26,640 nt of DNA from JBEICQ01 sp046297395 (lineage in GTDB: Bacteria > Bacteroidota > Bacteroidia > UBA4408): NCBI GenBank assembly GCA_046297395.1, contig JBKCNM010000109.1:1-26640 (forward strand), read 5' to 3'. Every line of letters starts with the position of its first letter. The first letter of the stretch is position 1. Positions 1-8,121 of the stretch are shown piece by piece. The translations under genes and the position numbers were made by a program. The notes below the pieces were generated by a model. The model was given only the letters and a program-made list of their open reading frames with translations. It was not told the DNA's origin and searched no databases.

Positions 1-1
1 C

Positions 2-1261
2 AGCGAGCAAACAGCCTTGTGGTATGTTGGGGGTGCCATGCTTATCACCTCGGTGTATTCAGCCATTTCGGGTTTAATGGGCGTTGCGGTAACGGATGCG
101 GTACAATTCCTGATTGCCATGGCAGGCTGTATTGTTCTTGCTGTGTTAGTTGTTGAATCTCCCCGCATTGGAGGATTAGATGGGCTTAAATCAAAACTTC
201 CGGAAGGCTCTCTTGATTTTTTTCCGAAAATTGGAAAAGAAAATGTACTGGGCACGCTGAGCATTTCATTGGGTGCTTTTTTGGCCTACACCACTGTGAT
301 GTGGTGGAGCAGTTGGTATCCGGGAGCAGAACCCGGTGGAGGCGGCTATGTGGCGCAGCGCATGATGAGCGCAAAAGATGAAAAAAACAGCATTCTCGCC
401 ACCCTGCTTTTTCAGGTTGCCCATTATTGTATTCGTCCCTGGCCATGGATTTTGGTTGGGCTCTGTTCTATCATTCTTTATCCCGACCTGGCCGAAGATG
501 AAAAGCGACTGGGCTATGTGCTTGCCATGAAAGAGTTTTTACCCGCAGGCTTAAAAGGCCTTTTGCTGGTAGCCTTTCTGGCCGCATACATGAGTACCAT
601 CTCCACCCAGCTAAACTGGGGTGCCAGTTACTTGGTGAATGATTTATACAGGCGATTTATCAGGCCTGATGTATCCGATGAAAAACATTATGTGAATGTA
701 GCCCGGTTCATCACCATTGCATGCATGCTGGTGTCGCTGTTTGTTACTTCCCGCATCGCATCCATATCAGGCGTTTGGGGTTTTATCATCGAATGCGGAG
801 CAGGCTTGGGTGCCGTGCTGATTTTGCGCTGGTATTGGTGGCGGATAAATGCCTATGCAGAGATTGCCGCCACCCTTAGTCCGTTTGTTTATTTTGGAAT
901 TGCCCGCTATTCGGGCTTGGTTTTTCCTGAGAGCTATTTTTTTACGGTAGGACTCACCACTGTTACCTGGCTCACCGTGATGTGGCTTACTCCCGCTGAG
1001 GACACACAGCACTTGCAAAAATTTTATGACAGGGTACGGCCCGGCGGCTGGTGGAAACCATTTTCGGGGGATGCACCCAAGGGACATTCTGGCTGGCTCA
1101 TCACTGCATGGCTTTCTGCTACTGTGGGAACCTATTCCATTTTGTTTGCCACCGGCTATTTTCTCTTCAGCAATTGGGAATTATTGGCCATCTGTGTATT
1201 CATCGCTTTTGCTTCCTTTGGTATCCTGCTAAAGGCACTGAACAAGGTTTCGGTTTTGTGA
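2..1261 (+). CDS. Sodium:solute symporter (SSS family), 5'-partial
   Basis: Membrane carrier of the sodium:solute symporter family (TC 2.A.21), expected to import a small solute with Na+; the substrate cannot be read from the sequence. The frame is open to the left edge, so the N-terminal part lies outside the window and the TTG at 17 is internal. About 419 residues are visible out of roughly 550-600 usual for the family. Family-like stretches are ISGLMGVAVTDAVQFLIAM near the left end and YMSTISTQLNWGASYLVNDLYRR (in the middle), which correspond to conserved SSS helices. Many hydrophobic helices follow one another to the C-terminus. Its stop codon overlaps the -33 side of the promoter proposed for the next gene, so the downstream run is probably transcribed separately. 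Confidence 0.9.
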   Translation, partial: SEQTALWYVGGAMLITSVYSAISGLMGVAVTDAVQFLIAMAGCIVLAVLVVESPRIGGLDGLKSKLPEGSLDFFPKIGKENVLGTLSISLGAFLAYTTVMWWSSWYPGAEPGGGGYVAQRMMSAKDEKNSILATLLFQVAHYCIRPWPWILVGLCSIILYPDLAEDEKRLGYVLAMKEFLPAGLKGLLLVAFLAAYMSTISTQLNWGASYLVNDLYRRFIRPDVSDEKHYVNVARFITIACMLVSLFVTSRIASISGVWGFIIECGAGLGAVLILRWYWWRINAYAEIAATLSPFVYFGIARYSGLVFPESYFFTVGLTTVTWLTVMWLTPAEDTQHLQKFYDRVRPGGWWKPFSGDAPKGHSGWLITAWLSATVGTYSILFATGYFLFSNWELLAICVFIAFASFGILLKALNKVSVL

Positions 1262-1284
1262 GCGTAGAAAAAGTGCTAAGTTTG
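1256..1284 (+). promoter_or_regulatory. Bacteroidota-type promoter of the lipoprotein run
   Basis: TTG at 1256-1258 and TAAGTTTG at 1277-1284, separated by 18 bases, match the Bacteroidota form TTG-N-TAnnTTTG exactly. Transcription would start near 1290, about 14 bases before the ATG at 1304. The -33 element overlaps the end of the symporter gene. Confidence 0.6.
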
Positions 1285-1303
1285 CGTATCAATTCAATCA
1301 GGT

Positions 1304-2203
1304 ATGTATAAACCCCTCCGATTCTTTTACACAGCCGTGTTTTTTTCGGCTGTTACCCTGGCTTTTTGGTCCTGTAGTGGAAATTCCAAAAGTGAACTCG
1401 AACAGGAAGCTGAAAAGCTGGATAGCAATAAGTCGAATCTTATCAACATCAATGGTACTTTGTTTTGCATCCCTTCCCCTCTGCAAACATCGATGCTGTT
1501 AAAGCAAAGCGGTGCCAAATACGACAAAACCATCCTGAACCCGGCAGCCAACATCAGCAAATATTCCACCTCAGTAAAAAAGGCCCTTAACCTGGGCGTG
1601 TACGGGGCCGATCTGGGGTATGTGATTTTATATCAGCAAACCCAGGACGCGCTTGCATACATGTCTATTCTCAAAAAATTGGGAGATGATGTAGGCATCT
1701 CAGGTGCATTTGATGAAACCCTGCTTAAGCGATTCGAAAAAAACCTTTCTGTGCAGGATTCACTGATGGCCATGAGTGGAGAGGCTTTCCGCAACACTGA
1801 TGCCTTTTTAAAGAACAATGATCGCATGGATGCCAGTGCGCTGATTGTTGCAGGTGGATGGATTGAGAGTGTGTATTTTATCAGCACATACACTTCAAGA
1901 GTGAGCGATAAAAGCAAAATTATTCAGCGACTGGGTGAACAAAAATCCACGCTGGATAACCTCATCAAAATGCTTACCCCATATTACCAACAGGAAGGTT
2001 ACACCGAGTTTATTGATGCGCTAACCGATTTGGCATCAGACTTCGACCAGGTAGAGATGAAATATACCTATGTGAAACCTGAGCATGACGAGGTCAACAA
2101 AATCACCACCATCAAAAGCACCAGTTCAGCACTTGTAGCTCCTGAAGTGCTCAAAAGCATCATCGATAAAATTACCAAACTCCGTAACAGCGTCACACAA
2201 TAA
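1304..2203 (+). CDS. Putative lipoprotein of unknown function
   Basis: A 299-residue protein I do not recognise by family. The N-terminus is a hydrophobic signal sequence ending in FWSC, with Cys24 as the likely lipidated residue. The lipobox is loose but acceptable for Bacteroidota. A charged, helix-rich region with a Glu/Lys-rich start follows, and no catalytic motif is visible. The likely location is the periplasmic side of a membrane or the outer membrane. It begins 43 bases after the symporter stop, behind a good promoter, and is followed after 2 bases by the next small secreted protein, so the two are probably co-transcribed and translationally coupled. Confidence 0.75.
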   Translation: MYKPLRFFYTAVFFSAVTLAFWSCSGNSKSELEQEAEKLDSNKSNLININGTLFCIPSPLQTSMLLKQSGAKYDKTILNPAANISKYSTSVKKALNLGVYGADLGYVILYQQTQDALAYMSILKKLGDDVGISGAFDETLLKRFEKNLSVQDSLMAMSGEAFRNTDAFLKNNDRMDASALIVAGGWIESVYFISTYTSRVSDKSKIIQRLGEQKSTLDNLIKMLTPYYQQEGYTEFIDALTDLASDFDQVEMKYTYVKPEHDEVNKITTIKSTSSALVAPEVLKSIIDKITKLRNSVTQ

Positions 2204-2205
2204 GC

Positions 2206-2622
2206 ATGAAAAAATTCATTCTTCTCCTTGCCATTTCTATCTGGATCTTACCGGCCACCCTGCGTGCCCAGTGCGACACCATCGCATCCCTTTGTGTAAA
2301 AAATCTGACCGCAAAATACATTTCCGACGGCCAGCAATACAGAGCCCTTTTGCTGAGCAAAGAAGTAGCTGAGTTCAATGCCACTTTTTACGGAGGTACT
2401 ACCTATCGTCTGGCGGCCTGTTCAGGACTGAAAGACGGAAGTTTGGAGTTCCGCATTTTTGACAAACAGCGGAATTTACTTTTCACAAACATTGAACATA
2501 AAAATGCACCCTACTGGGATTTTAAGTTTGAATCCACGATGGATTGTATCATGGAAGCCCAGCTGATTGACCCCAATGTAAAATCAGGATGTGCAGTTTT
2601 ACTCATCAGTTTTAAAAAATAA
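2206..2622 (+). CDS. Small secreted protein of unknown function
   Basis: A 138-residue protein with a clear signal peptide (MKKFILLLAISIWILPATL, then RAQ as cleavage site near residue 22). The mature part is about 116 residues and appears beta-rich. It has at least four cysteines, including CDTIASLC at the mature N-terminus and single cysteines at roughly 65, 105 and 128, which could form disulfides in the periplasm. I do not recognise the family. The start lies 2 bases after the preceding lipoprotein stop, so the pair probably acts together at the cell envelope. Confidence 0.75.
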   Translation: MKKFILLLAISIWILPATLRAQCDTIASLCVKNLTAKYISDGQQYRALLLSKEVAEFNATFYGGTTYRLAACSGLKDGSLEFRIFDKQRNLLFTNIEHKNAPYWDFKFESTMDCIMEAQLIDPNVKSGCAVLLISFKK

Positions 2623-2641
2623 TTGATCTCCATTGCGGTGC

Positions 2642-3052
2642 ATGCTATTCATCCGTTTTTCTACCATTTGCATCGCGTTGATTTCCCTGGCTTTGAAAGT
2701 ACCGGCACAGGTTATTTTCCACCCAATGAGCATGCAAACGGATACGATGCAGGACACCTGGGTAAAAGCCCTTGCCTCTGATAGCTTAACTTCCTCTGTC
2801 CTGATTTCAATTAAAAAGCAGGTACCGCTGCACCTGCATGCCACGCATGCTGAACATGTGTATGTACTCAGTGGAAAGGGCTTGATGACACTCGGAGAAA
2901 AGCAAATAACGATAGCTCCCGGCGATTTCTTTTTTATTCCGCGAAATACGCCCCATGCATTGGTTGTAACAGAATCACCTGTAAAAATTCTATCCATTCA
3001 ATCGCCGCGGTTTGATGGCAAAGACCGTGTGCTATTGGAACAAAAAAAATAA
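2642..3052 (+). CDS. Secreted single-domain cupin protein
   Basis: A small cupin with a signal peptide (residues 1 to about 23, ending VPAQ). Counting from the ATG at 2642, cupin motif 1 is intact as H64-x-H66-x4-E71-x6-G, and motif 2 is PGDFFFIPRNTPH with H105. All four usual metal ligands are therefore present, so metal binding and either enzymatic or small-ligand-binding activity are plausible; the substrate is unknown. An in-frame TTG at 2633 would add three residues, but the ATG gives a cleaner signal peptide and a 19-base gap to the gene before. The ABC transporter gene starts 3 bases after the stop, so this cupin is probably in the same transcript. Confidence 0.8.
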   Translation: MLFIRFSTICIALISLALKVPAQVIFHPMSMQTDTMQDTWVKALASDSLTSSVLISIKKQVPLHLHATHAEHVYVLSGKGLMTLGEKQITIAPGDFFFIPRNTPHALVVTESPVKILSIQSPRFDGKDRVLLEQKK

Positions 3053-3055
3053 AAT

Positions 3056-6000
3056 ATGTCAGAAAATATTCTCCGGGCGCTGATGCGCCTTTTTGCCCTT
3101 ATCTCAAAAGTAGAAGATGAGGCAACCATGCAAAAAGGACTGGGTGTTGTTAAAGACTATCTGGCTCAGCAACTCAATACAGAACAGGTGGCTCATTACC
3201 TGGAATTGTACAAAGAGTTTCTGGTTTCTCACCACAAACTAAACGACACCAGCAAGGCCAGCAAGCGTGTATCTCTCAATTCGGTGAAAGTACTGCGCAT
3301 CTGTACCGAGATTAATGGAGAACTGCTGCAAAGACAAAAAGTGATTGTACTCATCAGGCTTATTGAGTTCATCAACTCCGATAATACTGCTTCAGACCAG
3401 GAACTGGAATTTGTTCAAAGCGTAGCCCAATCCTTTAACATCCCTGATGAAGAATACCGCAGGATGATGCAGTTTATCCATGCCGGTTCTGCCGATGCCG
3501 ATGCCATAGGAGAATTGCTCGTGATCAGTGGAAAAAAGCAAGCGCAACCGGGAAGAAAATTTCTGCATGCCGACGGGCTTGAGGGAGAGATTATGGTTAT
3601 CCCTGTGCCCAGTGTACAGTTGTATGTATGCAGGTACATGGGATCTTCTGAAATATACCTGAACGGACAAGTAATCAGCGACGACAAGCTTCACATCCTC
3701 ACCCAGGGTTCAATCATCAGGGGTAGCAAAATGAGCCCGGTTTTCTACAGCGAAATCATCTCGCAGTACATGCAGGAACACCGTGAAAAAACAATTGTTT
3801 TTGAAGCAAAAGACCTCGAATATCATTTTAAAAGCGGAAAAAAAGGCCTGCACACACTTCGTTTTACTGAGGAATCAGGAACGCTCGTAGGCATTATGGG
3901 GGGAAGCGGTGCCGGAAAATCAACCGTGCTGAATGTGCTGAACGGAAATGAAGTACCTTCCTCAGGAAAAGTTACCATCAACGGTATTGATATCCATCAT
4001 GAAAAACACCGCATAGAAGGTGTGATAGGATATGTTTCTCAGGACGATTTACTGATAGATGAACTCACCGTTTATCAAAACCTTTTTTATAATGCAAAAC
4101 TGTGTTTCGGACAATATGATGATGAGAAAATTTCGAAACTCGTCATGGATTTGCTTCTCAGTCTGGGTCTTCAGGATACAGCCCAACTGAAGGTAGGAAG
4201 CCCGCTCGACAAAACCATCTCCGGAGGACAGCGCAAGCGCCTTAATATCGGTCTCGAATTGATACGCGAGCCGGCTGTTCTTTTTGTAGATGAACCCACA
4301 TCGGGCCTTTCATCAAGAGATTCCGAAAACATCATGGATTTGCTGAAAGAACTTTCTCAAAAAGGCAAGCTTGTTTTTGTGGTGATCCATCAGCCCAGTT
4401 CAGATATTTTTAAAATGTTTGACAAGCTGCTTATTTTAGACCTTGGCGGATATCCTATTTATTATGGCAATCCCGTGGAGTCTCTCATCTACTTTAAAAA
4501 GCGGGTAAACCATGTAAACGCCGGCGAAAGCGAATGTGTTCATTGCGGCAATGTAAATCCTGAGCAGGTATTTAACATCATTGAAACACGGGTTGTTGAT
4601 GAGTATGGAAACCAAACCGTAAACCGCAAAGTATCACCCTCTGAGTGGAATCAGGAATATATCAAGTACCTGAAGCCCACGAGCGAAAAACAAAAAGCCT
4701 ACACAGAAATTCCCGAAAGCACTTTTAAGATACCCAATCCTTTCAGGCAGTTTCTCATTTTTGTGACAAGAGATGTACTCTCCAAACTCACCAATGTTCA
4801 ATACCTTGCCATCAATACCCTTGAAACTCCGCTGTTGGCAATAATTCTGGCCTGGTTGGTAAAATTTTTCATCACTGAGGGAAGTGCAAAAAGCGGCTAT
4901 CATTTTTTTGAAAACGAAAATATCCCTGCATACATTCTCATGGGTGTGGTGATTGCCTTATTTGTGGGACTTACGGTGAGTGCAGAAGAAATTTTTAAAG
5001 ACCGAAAAATTCTCAAAAGAGAATCCTTTCTCAATCTTTCCCGAACAAGCTATCTGTGGTCTAAAATTGCCATATTGTTTTCTCTTTCGGCAGTACAAAC
5101 CCTCATGTTTGTATTGCTTGGCAATACCATTCTTGGCATCAATGGCATGTATTTCGATTACTGGCTCATGCTCTTCAGCGTCTCTTGTTTTGCAAACATG
5201 CTTGGCCTGAATATCTCTGCCAGTTTCAATTCTGCAGTCACCATCTATATCCTTATTCCTTTCCTGATCATCCCTCAACTAATTTTGAGTGGAGTGATTG
5301 TGAAATTTGACAAGCTGCATCCAAAAATCACCTCACAATCCAAAGTGCCTGTGGTTGGTGATTTAATGGCTTCGCGCTGGGCATATGAAGCACTTGCGGT
5401 AAATCAATTCAAGAACAATGCCTATGAAAAACCCTTGTATGAATTCGACAGGTTGAAGAGTGAAGCAGACTGGAGAAAAACCTATTGGGTTGTGGAGATG
5501 AAACAAATCATGGATGGCATTGCGGATAATCTGGAAAGAACCGAACCTGAGATCAAGCAAAAAGTGAATGATGATATTGCAATCATCAGAACAGAACTGG
5601 AAGCCCATAACAAGATTTGTCCACTTGCATATACTCAAACAGAAAAACTGAACCCTGAAAACTTTAACAAACAAACTGCCGAAACTGTGAATGCCTATCT
5701 CGACAACATTTCAGGTTTTTATAAACGGAAATACAATTTCGTAAGCAAAAAGAAAGATGCCTATGTGTATTCCCTCACCAGCACCTCTGCATCCCGTGAA
5801 GCCTATGAAATATTAAGGGATGAAAATGAAAATGAAAACCTGAGTATGCTGGTTACGCAAAAGAATGTGCTGGACAAAAAAATCATCCAAACCGAAGGCC
5901 GGCTTGTACAAAAAGCAGATCCCGTATTCAATAATCCTCCTGCTGATTCCTTCCTCAGGGCACATTTTTTTGCGCCTACAAAATCTATTTTCGGCAACCG

Positions 6001-6148
6001 ATTTGATACCTATTGGGTGAATTTTTCCGTGATCTGGTTCATGTCACTGGCATTGCTCATTACACTGTATTTTGATGCCTTTAAAAAACTGCTCGATCTG
6101 TTTGGCAAAATCAGCATCAGTAAGATGTTTACGAAGGCAAAAAAATAA
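3056..6148 (+). CDS. ABCG-type half transporter with TerB-like and FHA-like N-terminus
   Basis: A 1030-residue fused ATPase-permease of the ABCG (White) arrangement, ATPase first. Residues about 93-140 resemble a small helical TerB-like domain, and about 165-240 look like an FHA-type beta domain; both assignments are by pattern only. The ATPase is complete: Walker A GGSGAGKST (282-290), signature SGGQ (389-392), Walker B ending D412-E413 and H-loop H445. A C-x-x-C pair (494/497) follows. Five membrane helices lie between about 583 and 750, then a long soluble insertion of roughly 235 residues, then a last helix near 987-1006, giving six in all. It should dimerise in the inner membrane; the cargo is unknown. 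Genes of this layout are, to my knowledge, recurrent in Bacteroidota. It lies 3 bases after the cupin gene. Confidence 0.88.
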   Translation: MSENILRALMRLFALISKVEDEATMQKGLGVVKDYLAQQLNTEQVAHYLELYKEFLVSHHKLNDTSKASKRVSLNSVKVLRICTEINGELLQRQKVIVLIRLIEFINSDNTASDQELEFVQSVAQSFNIPDEEYRRMMQFIHAGSADADAIGELLVISGKKQAQPGRKFLHADGLEGEIMVIPVPSVQLYVCRYMGSSEIYLNGQVISDDKLHILTQGSIIRGSKMSPVFYSEIISQYMQEHREKTIVFEAKDLEYHFKSGKKGLHTLRFTEESGTLVGIMGGSGAGKSTVLNVLNGNEVPSSGKVTINGIDIHHEKHRIEGVIGYVSQDDLLIDELTVYQNLFYNAKLCFGQYDDEKISKLVMDLLLSLGLQDTAQLKVGSPLDKTISGGQRKRLNIGLELIREPAVLFVDEPTSGLSSRDSENIMDLLKELSQKGKLVFVVIHQPSSDIFKMFDKLLILDLGGYPIYYGNPVESLIYFKKRVNHVNAGESECVHCGNVNPEQVFNIIETRVVDEYGNQTVNRKVSPSEWNQEYIKYLKPTSEKQKAYTEIPESTFKIPNPFRQFLIFVTRDVLSKLTNVQYLAINTLETPLLAIILAWLVKFFITEGSAKSGYHFFENENIPAYILMGVVIALFVGLTVSAEEIFKDRKILKRESFLNLSRTSYLWSKIAILFSLSAVQTLMFVLLGNTILGINGMYFDYWLMLFSVSCFANMLGLNISASFNSAVTIYILIPFLIIPQLILSGVIVKFDKLHPKITSQSKVPVVGDLMASRWAYEALAVNQFKNNAYEKPLYEFDRLKSEADWRKTYWVVEMKQIMDGIADNLERTEPEIKQKVNDDIAIIRTELEAHNKICPLAYTQTEKLNPENFNKQTAETVNAYLDNISGFYKRKYNFVSKKKDAYVYSLTSTSASREAYEILRDENENENLSMLVTQKNVLDKKIIQTEGRLVQKADPVFNNPPADSFLRAHFFAPTKSIFGNRFDTYWVNFSVIWFMSLALLITLYFDAFKKLLDLFGKISISKMFTKAKK

Positions 6149-6392
6149 TTCGAAAGCACCGGCTGCCCTTTTGTTTTTCTTCCTGGAAGATTTTCCTGAT
6201 GTAGAATATAAAGAAGGTCTCATGAAGTAAGCATCTCTCGCTCCGATGCATTTTAAAATTTCAGGCCGGATGGAATGGCAATATGCTTCTGTGATGCCAC
6301 TAAATCAATGAAGGCTATCTGGGTTTTATCCCTTCTAACAGGTGATGATTGTGCTGTAAAATTGAGGCATCCATTACTCCATTTTTAATTGC

Positions 6393-6410
6393 ACTGTAAG
6401 CACAGTTTTT
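6393..6410 (+). terminator. Weak hairpin with T-run
   Basis: ACTGT-AAGC-ACAGT forms a 5-bp stem with a 4-base loop and is followed by TTTTATTT. It could end + strand transcripts from the ABC transporter gene, but the stem is short and AT-rich and lies 245 bases beyond the stop codon. Confidence 0.3.
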
Positions 6411-6437
6411 ATTTAAAAAACATATCGTATCAAACGG

Positions 6438-6455
6438 ATTTCATGACAATGAAAT
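6438..6455. repeat. Small perfect inverted repeat
   Basis: ATTTCAT-GACA-ATGAAAT is a perfect 7-bp inverted repeat, 22 bases beyond the stop of the permease gene on the - strand. No T-run follows on either strand, so it is not a standard intrinsic terminator. It might protect the 3' end of the permease mRNA. Confidence 0.35.
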
Positions 6456-6476
6456 GACGGGTTGTTCTGCTTTCCA

Positions 6477-7547
6477 TCATACCATTCCGGATGCGTTTCG
6501 CACATCGGTGTAATCGCGTAAGCGGTTTCCAATCATCATAAAGGAAAGCACTAGCAGCATGATGCAGATTCCGGGATATATCGCCAGGTATGCACCATCC
6601 ATGGTAATGTACCCGTAGTGGTCTTTGATAATCCCTCCCCAAGAGGCCATAGGCGCTTGCGCACCGATCCCTAAAAAACTTAATCCGGCTTCAAGCAAAA
6701 TGGCATTGGCAAAATTACCTGCAGCCATCACAATCACCGGACCCCAAGCATTGGGCAACATATGGCGAAAAATCATTCGGGTGTGACCAAAGCCCATGAG
6801 CCTGGCGGCCATCACATATTCCCTCTCGCGCAAGGAGATAAATTGGCCCCTTACCATTCGGGCAACATCCACCCACATGGAGCAGCCAACGGCCACGAAA
6901 ACCTGCCAGAATCCCTTGCCAAACAAGAGTGTAATGGCCATGACCAGAAGCAAGGTGGGAATGGCCCAAATGACATTGAAAAACCAGGAGATCAGAATGT
7001 CTGTTCTCCCTCCAAGATAACCGGCAAGTGCACCGAGCGATATACCAATAAGTAGGGAAATGCCAACGGCAATAAAGCCTACAGAAAAAGAGACCAGCGA
7101 TCCTGCCATCAGTCGACTCAGAAAGTCTCTTCCAAATTTATCGGTACCAAGCCAAAAGGTTTTTTTTACAATGAGCTTGTTCATCCGGGCATCGGCAAGC
7201 TCTGATTTGGGAATAAAACGACTGATGATGGATTTTCTTCCTGCTATTACCTCTGCATGGATACCATCAGCGGTGATTTTGTAATCTTTTACCGGAATCA
7301 ATTTTGATGTCTGGGCATGACCCCCAAAAAGGAGACCTGAAAAAAATCCCTTCTTTACAGGCATGCCATCCGGATAAATGAAATAACAGGTAAATCCCGG
7401 CTGCATGCGGGCCACCGGCAGACACATCTGGTTTGCATGGATACTGGCGTCGGGCCTGATGTTGGATCCAAGCAGGCAGACCATAAAAACAAGACCTATA
7501 AAAACTTGCGGAAGCCAGGCCGCAAAACGCAGCAAACGATGTAGCAT
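6477..7547 (-). CDS. ABC transporter permease, OppC/DppC family
   Basis: Inner-membrane permease of the oligopeptide/dipeptide importer family, 356 residues. The N-terminal helix (about 11-27) is followed by a long periplasmic loop (about 30-130). The family hallmark WLGTDKFGRDFLSRLM at 132-147 precedes the main membrane domain. The EAA-type coupling loop, which contacts the ATPase, is at about 243-266 (YVMAARLMGFG and RHMLPN). The usual partners (a second permease, two ATPases and a binding protein) are not in this window, so this is a stand-alone permease gene that must pair with products encoded elsewhere. The ATG at 7547 is the only reasonable start. It diverges from the thioesterase gene with about 50 bases between. 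Confidence 0.9.
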   Translation of the reverse strand: MLHRLLRFAAWLPQVFIGLVFMVCLLGSNIRPDASIHANQMCLPVARMQPGFTCYFIYPDGMPVKKGFFSGLLFGGHAQTSKLIPVKDYKITADGIHAEVIAGRKSIISRFIPKSELADARMNKLIVKKTFWLGTDKFGRDFLSRLMAGSLVSFSVGFIAVGISLLIGISLGALAGYLGGRTDILISWFFNVIWAIPTLLLVMAITLLFGKGFWQVFVAVGCSMWVDVARMVRGQFISLREREYVMAARLMGFGHTRMIFRHMLPNAWGPVIVMAAGNFANAILLEAGLSFLGIGAQAPMASWGGIIKDHYGYITMDGAYLAIYPGICIMLLVLSFMMIGNRLRDYTDVRNASGMV

Positions 7548-7552
7548 TTTTC

Positions 7553-7560
7553 CAAAGATA
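7553..7560 (-). promoter_or_regulatory. Possible -7 box of the permease gene
   Basis: TATCTTTG on the - strand matches TAnnTTTG exactly and lies 5 bases before the ATG. No TTG sits at the usual spacing upstream, and a transcript from here would be nearly leaderless. It may be chance. Confidence 0.35.
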
Positions 7561-7561
7561 G

Positions 7562-7589
7562 TTGAAACAAACGCTTTGTATTACTTTTG
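7562..7589 (+). promoter_or_regulatory. Promoter of the thioesterase run
   Basis: TTG at 7562-7564 and TACTTTTG at 7582-7589 with a 17-base spacer fit the Bacteroidota form. Transcription would start near 7595, leaving a leader of only 3-5 bases before the ATG at 7599. The -33 element directly abuts the possible -7 box of the divergent permease gene. Confidence 0.55.
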
Positions 7590-7598
7590 TTGCCACTT

Positions 7599-8120
7599 AT
7601 GGGACTAAAACCAAAAAAAGCATCAGAAACCCTTGCTGTTTCCACGATCATTGTTTTGCCGAACGATACCAATACCATCGGAAACATGATGGGTGGCAGA
7701 TTGCTGCATCACCTGGATGTAGTGGGTGCCATTGCCGCTCATCGGTTGTGCAACAGAGTAGTGGTAACCGCAGCAGTAAACAATGTATCCTTTAATCAAG
7801 CCATTAAGCTCGCAGATATTGTAACCCTCGAAGCCAAAGTATCTCGCTCATTTACCACATCCATGGAAGTTTGTATTGATGTGTATGTGGAAAATCATGC
7901 CAACGGGGCAAAAACAAAATGCAATGAAGCCATCTATACCTTTGTTGCAGTTGATCAGATTGGTAGTCCGATTGCCGTTCCGGAAGTGATACCCGAGACC
8001 CCACTTGAAACAGAACGCTACAAGGCTGCACTTCGAAGAAGACAATTGAGCCTGATTCTTGCAGGTAAATTAAAACCTGATGATGCCACTGAGTTAAAGT
8101 CTTTATTCAGTAAGCCCTGA
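7599..8120 (+). CDS. Hotdog-fold acyl-CoA thioesterase
   Basis: A 173-residue cytoplasmic enzyme of the YciA/BACH-type acyl-CoA thioesterase group, which hydrolyses acyl-CoA to free acid and CoA. The N-terminal catalytic pattern is clear: PNDTN (21-25), GNMMGGRLLHHLD (28-40) with Asp40 on the hotdog helix, then a second conserved stretch around VNNVSFNQAI. Only one hotdog domain is present, so it should work as an oligomer, and the acyl chain preference is not visible. An in-frame TTG at 7587 would extend it, but that codon lies inside the -7 box, so the ATG at 7599 is preferred. The next gene begins 1 base after its stop, which argues for coupled translation. Confidence 0.88.
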   Translation: MGLKPKKASETLAVSTIIVLPNDTNTIGNMMGGRLLHHLDVVGAIAAHRLCNRVVVTAAVNNVSFNQAIKLADIVTLEAKVSRSFTTSMEVCIDVYVENHANGAKTKCNEAIYTFVAVDQIGSPIAVPEVIPETPLETERYKAALRRRQLSLILAGKLKPDDATELKSLFSKP

Positions 8121-8121
8121 G

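Larger units (their letters stand above)
6149..6476. other. Intergenic region between convergent genes
   Basis: 328 bases without a convincing gene, between the ends of the ABC transporter gene (+) and the permease gene (-). It contains two small hairpins, listed separately. Otherwise I see stop-rich, AT-rich sequence and no promoter, RNA gene or repeat that I can support. Confidence 0.6.
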
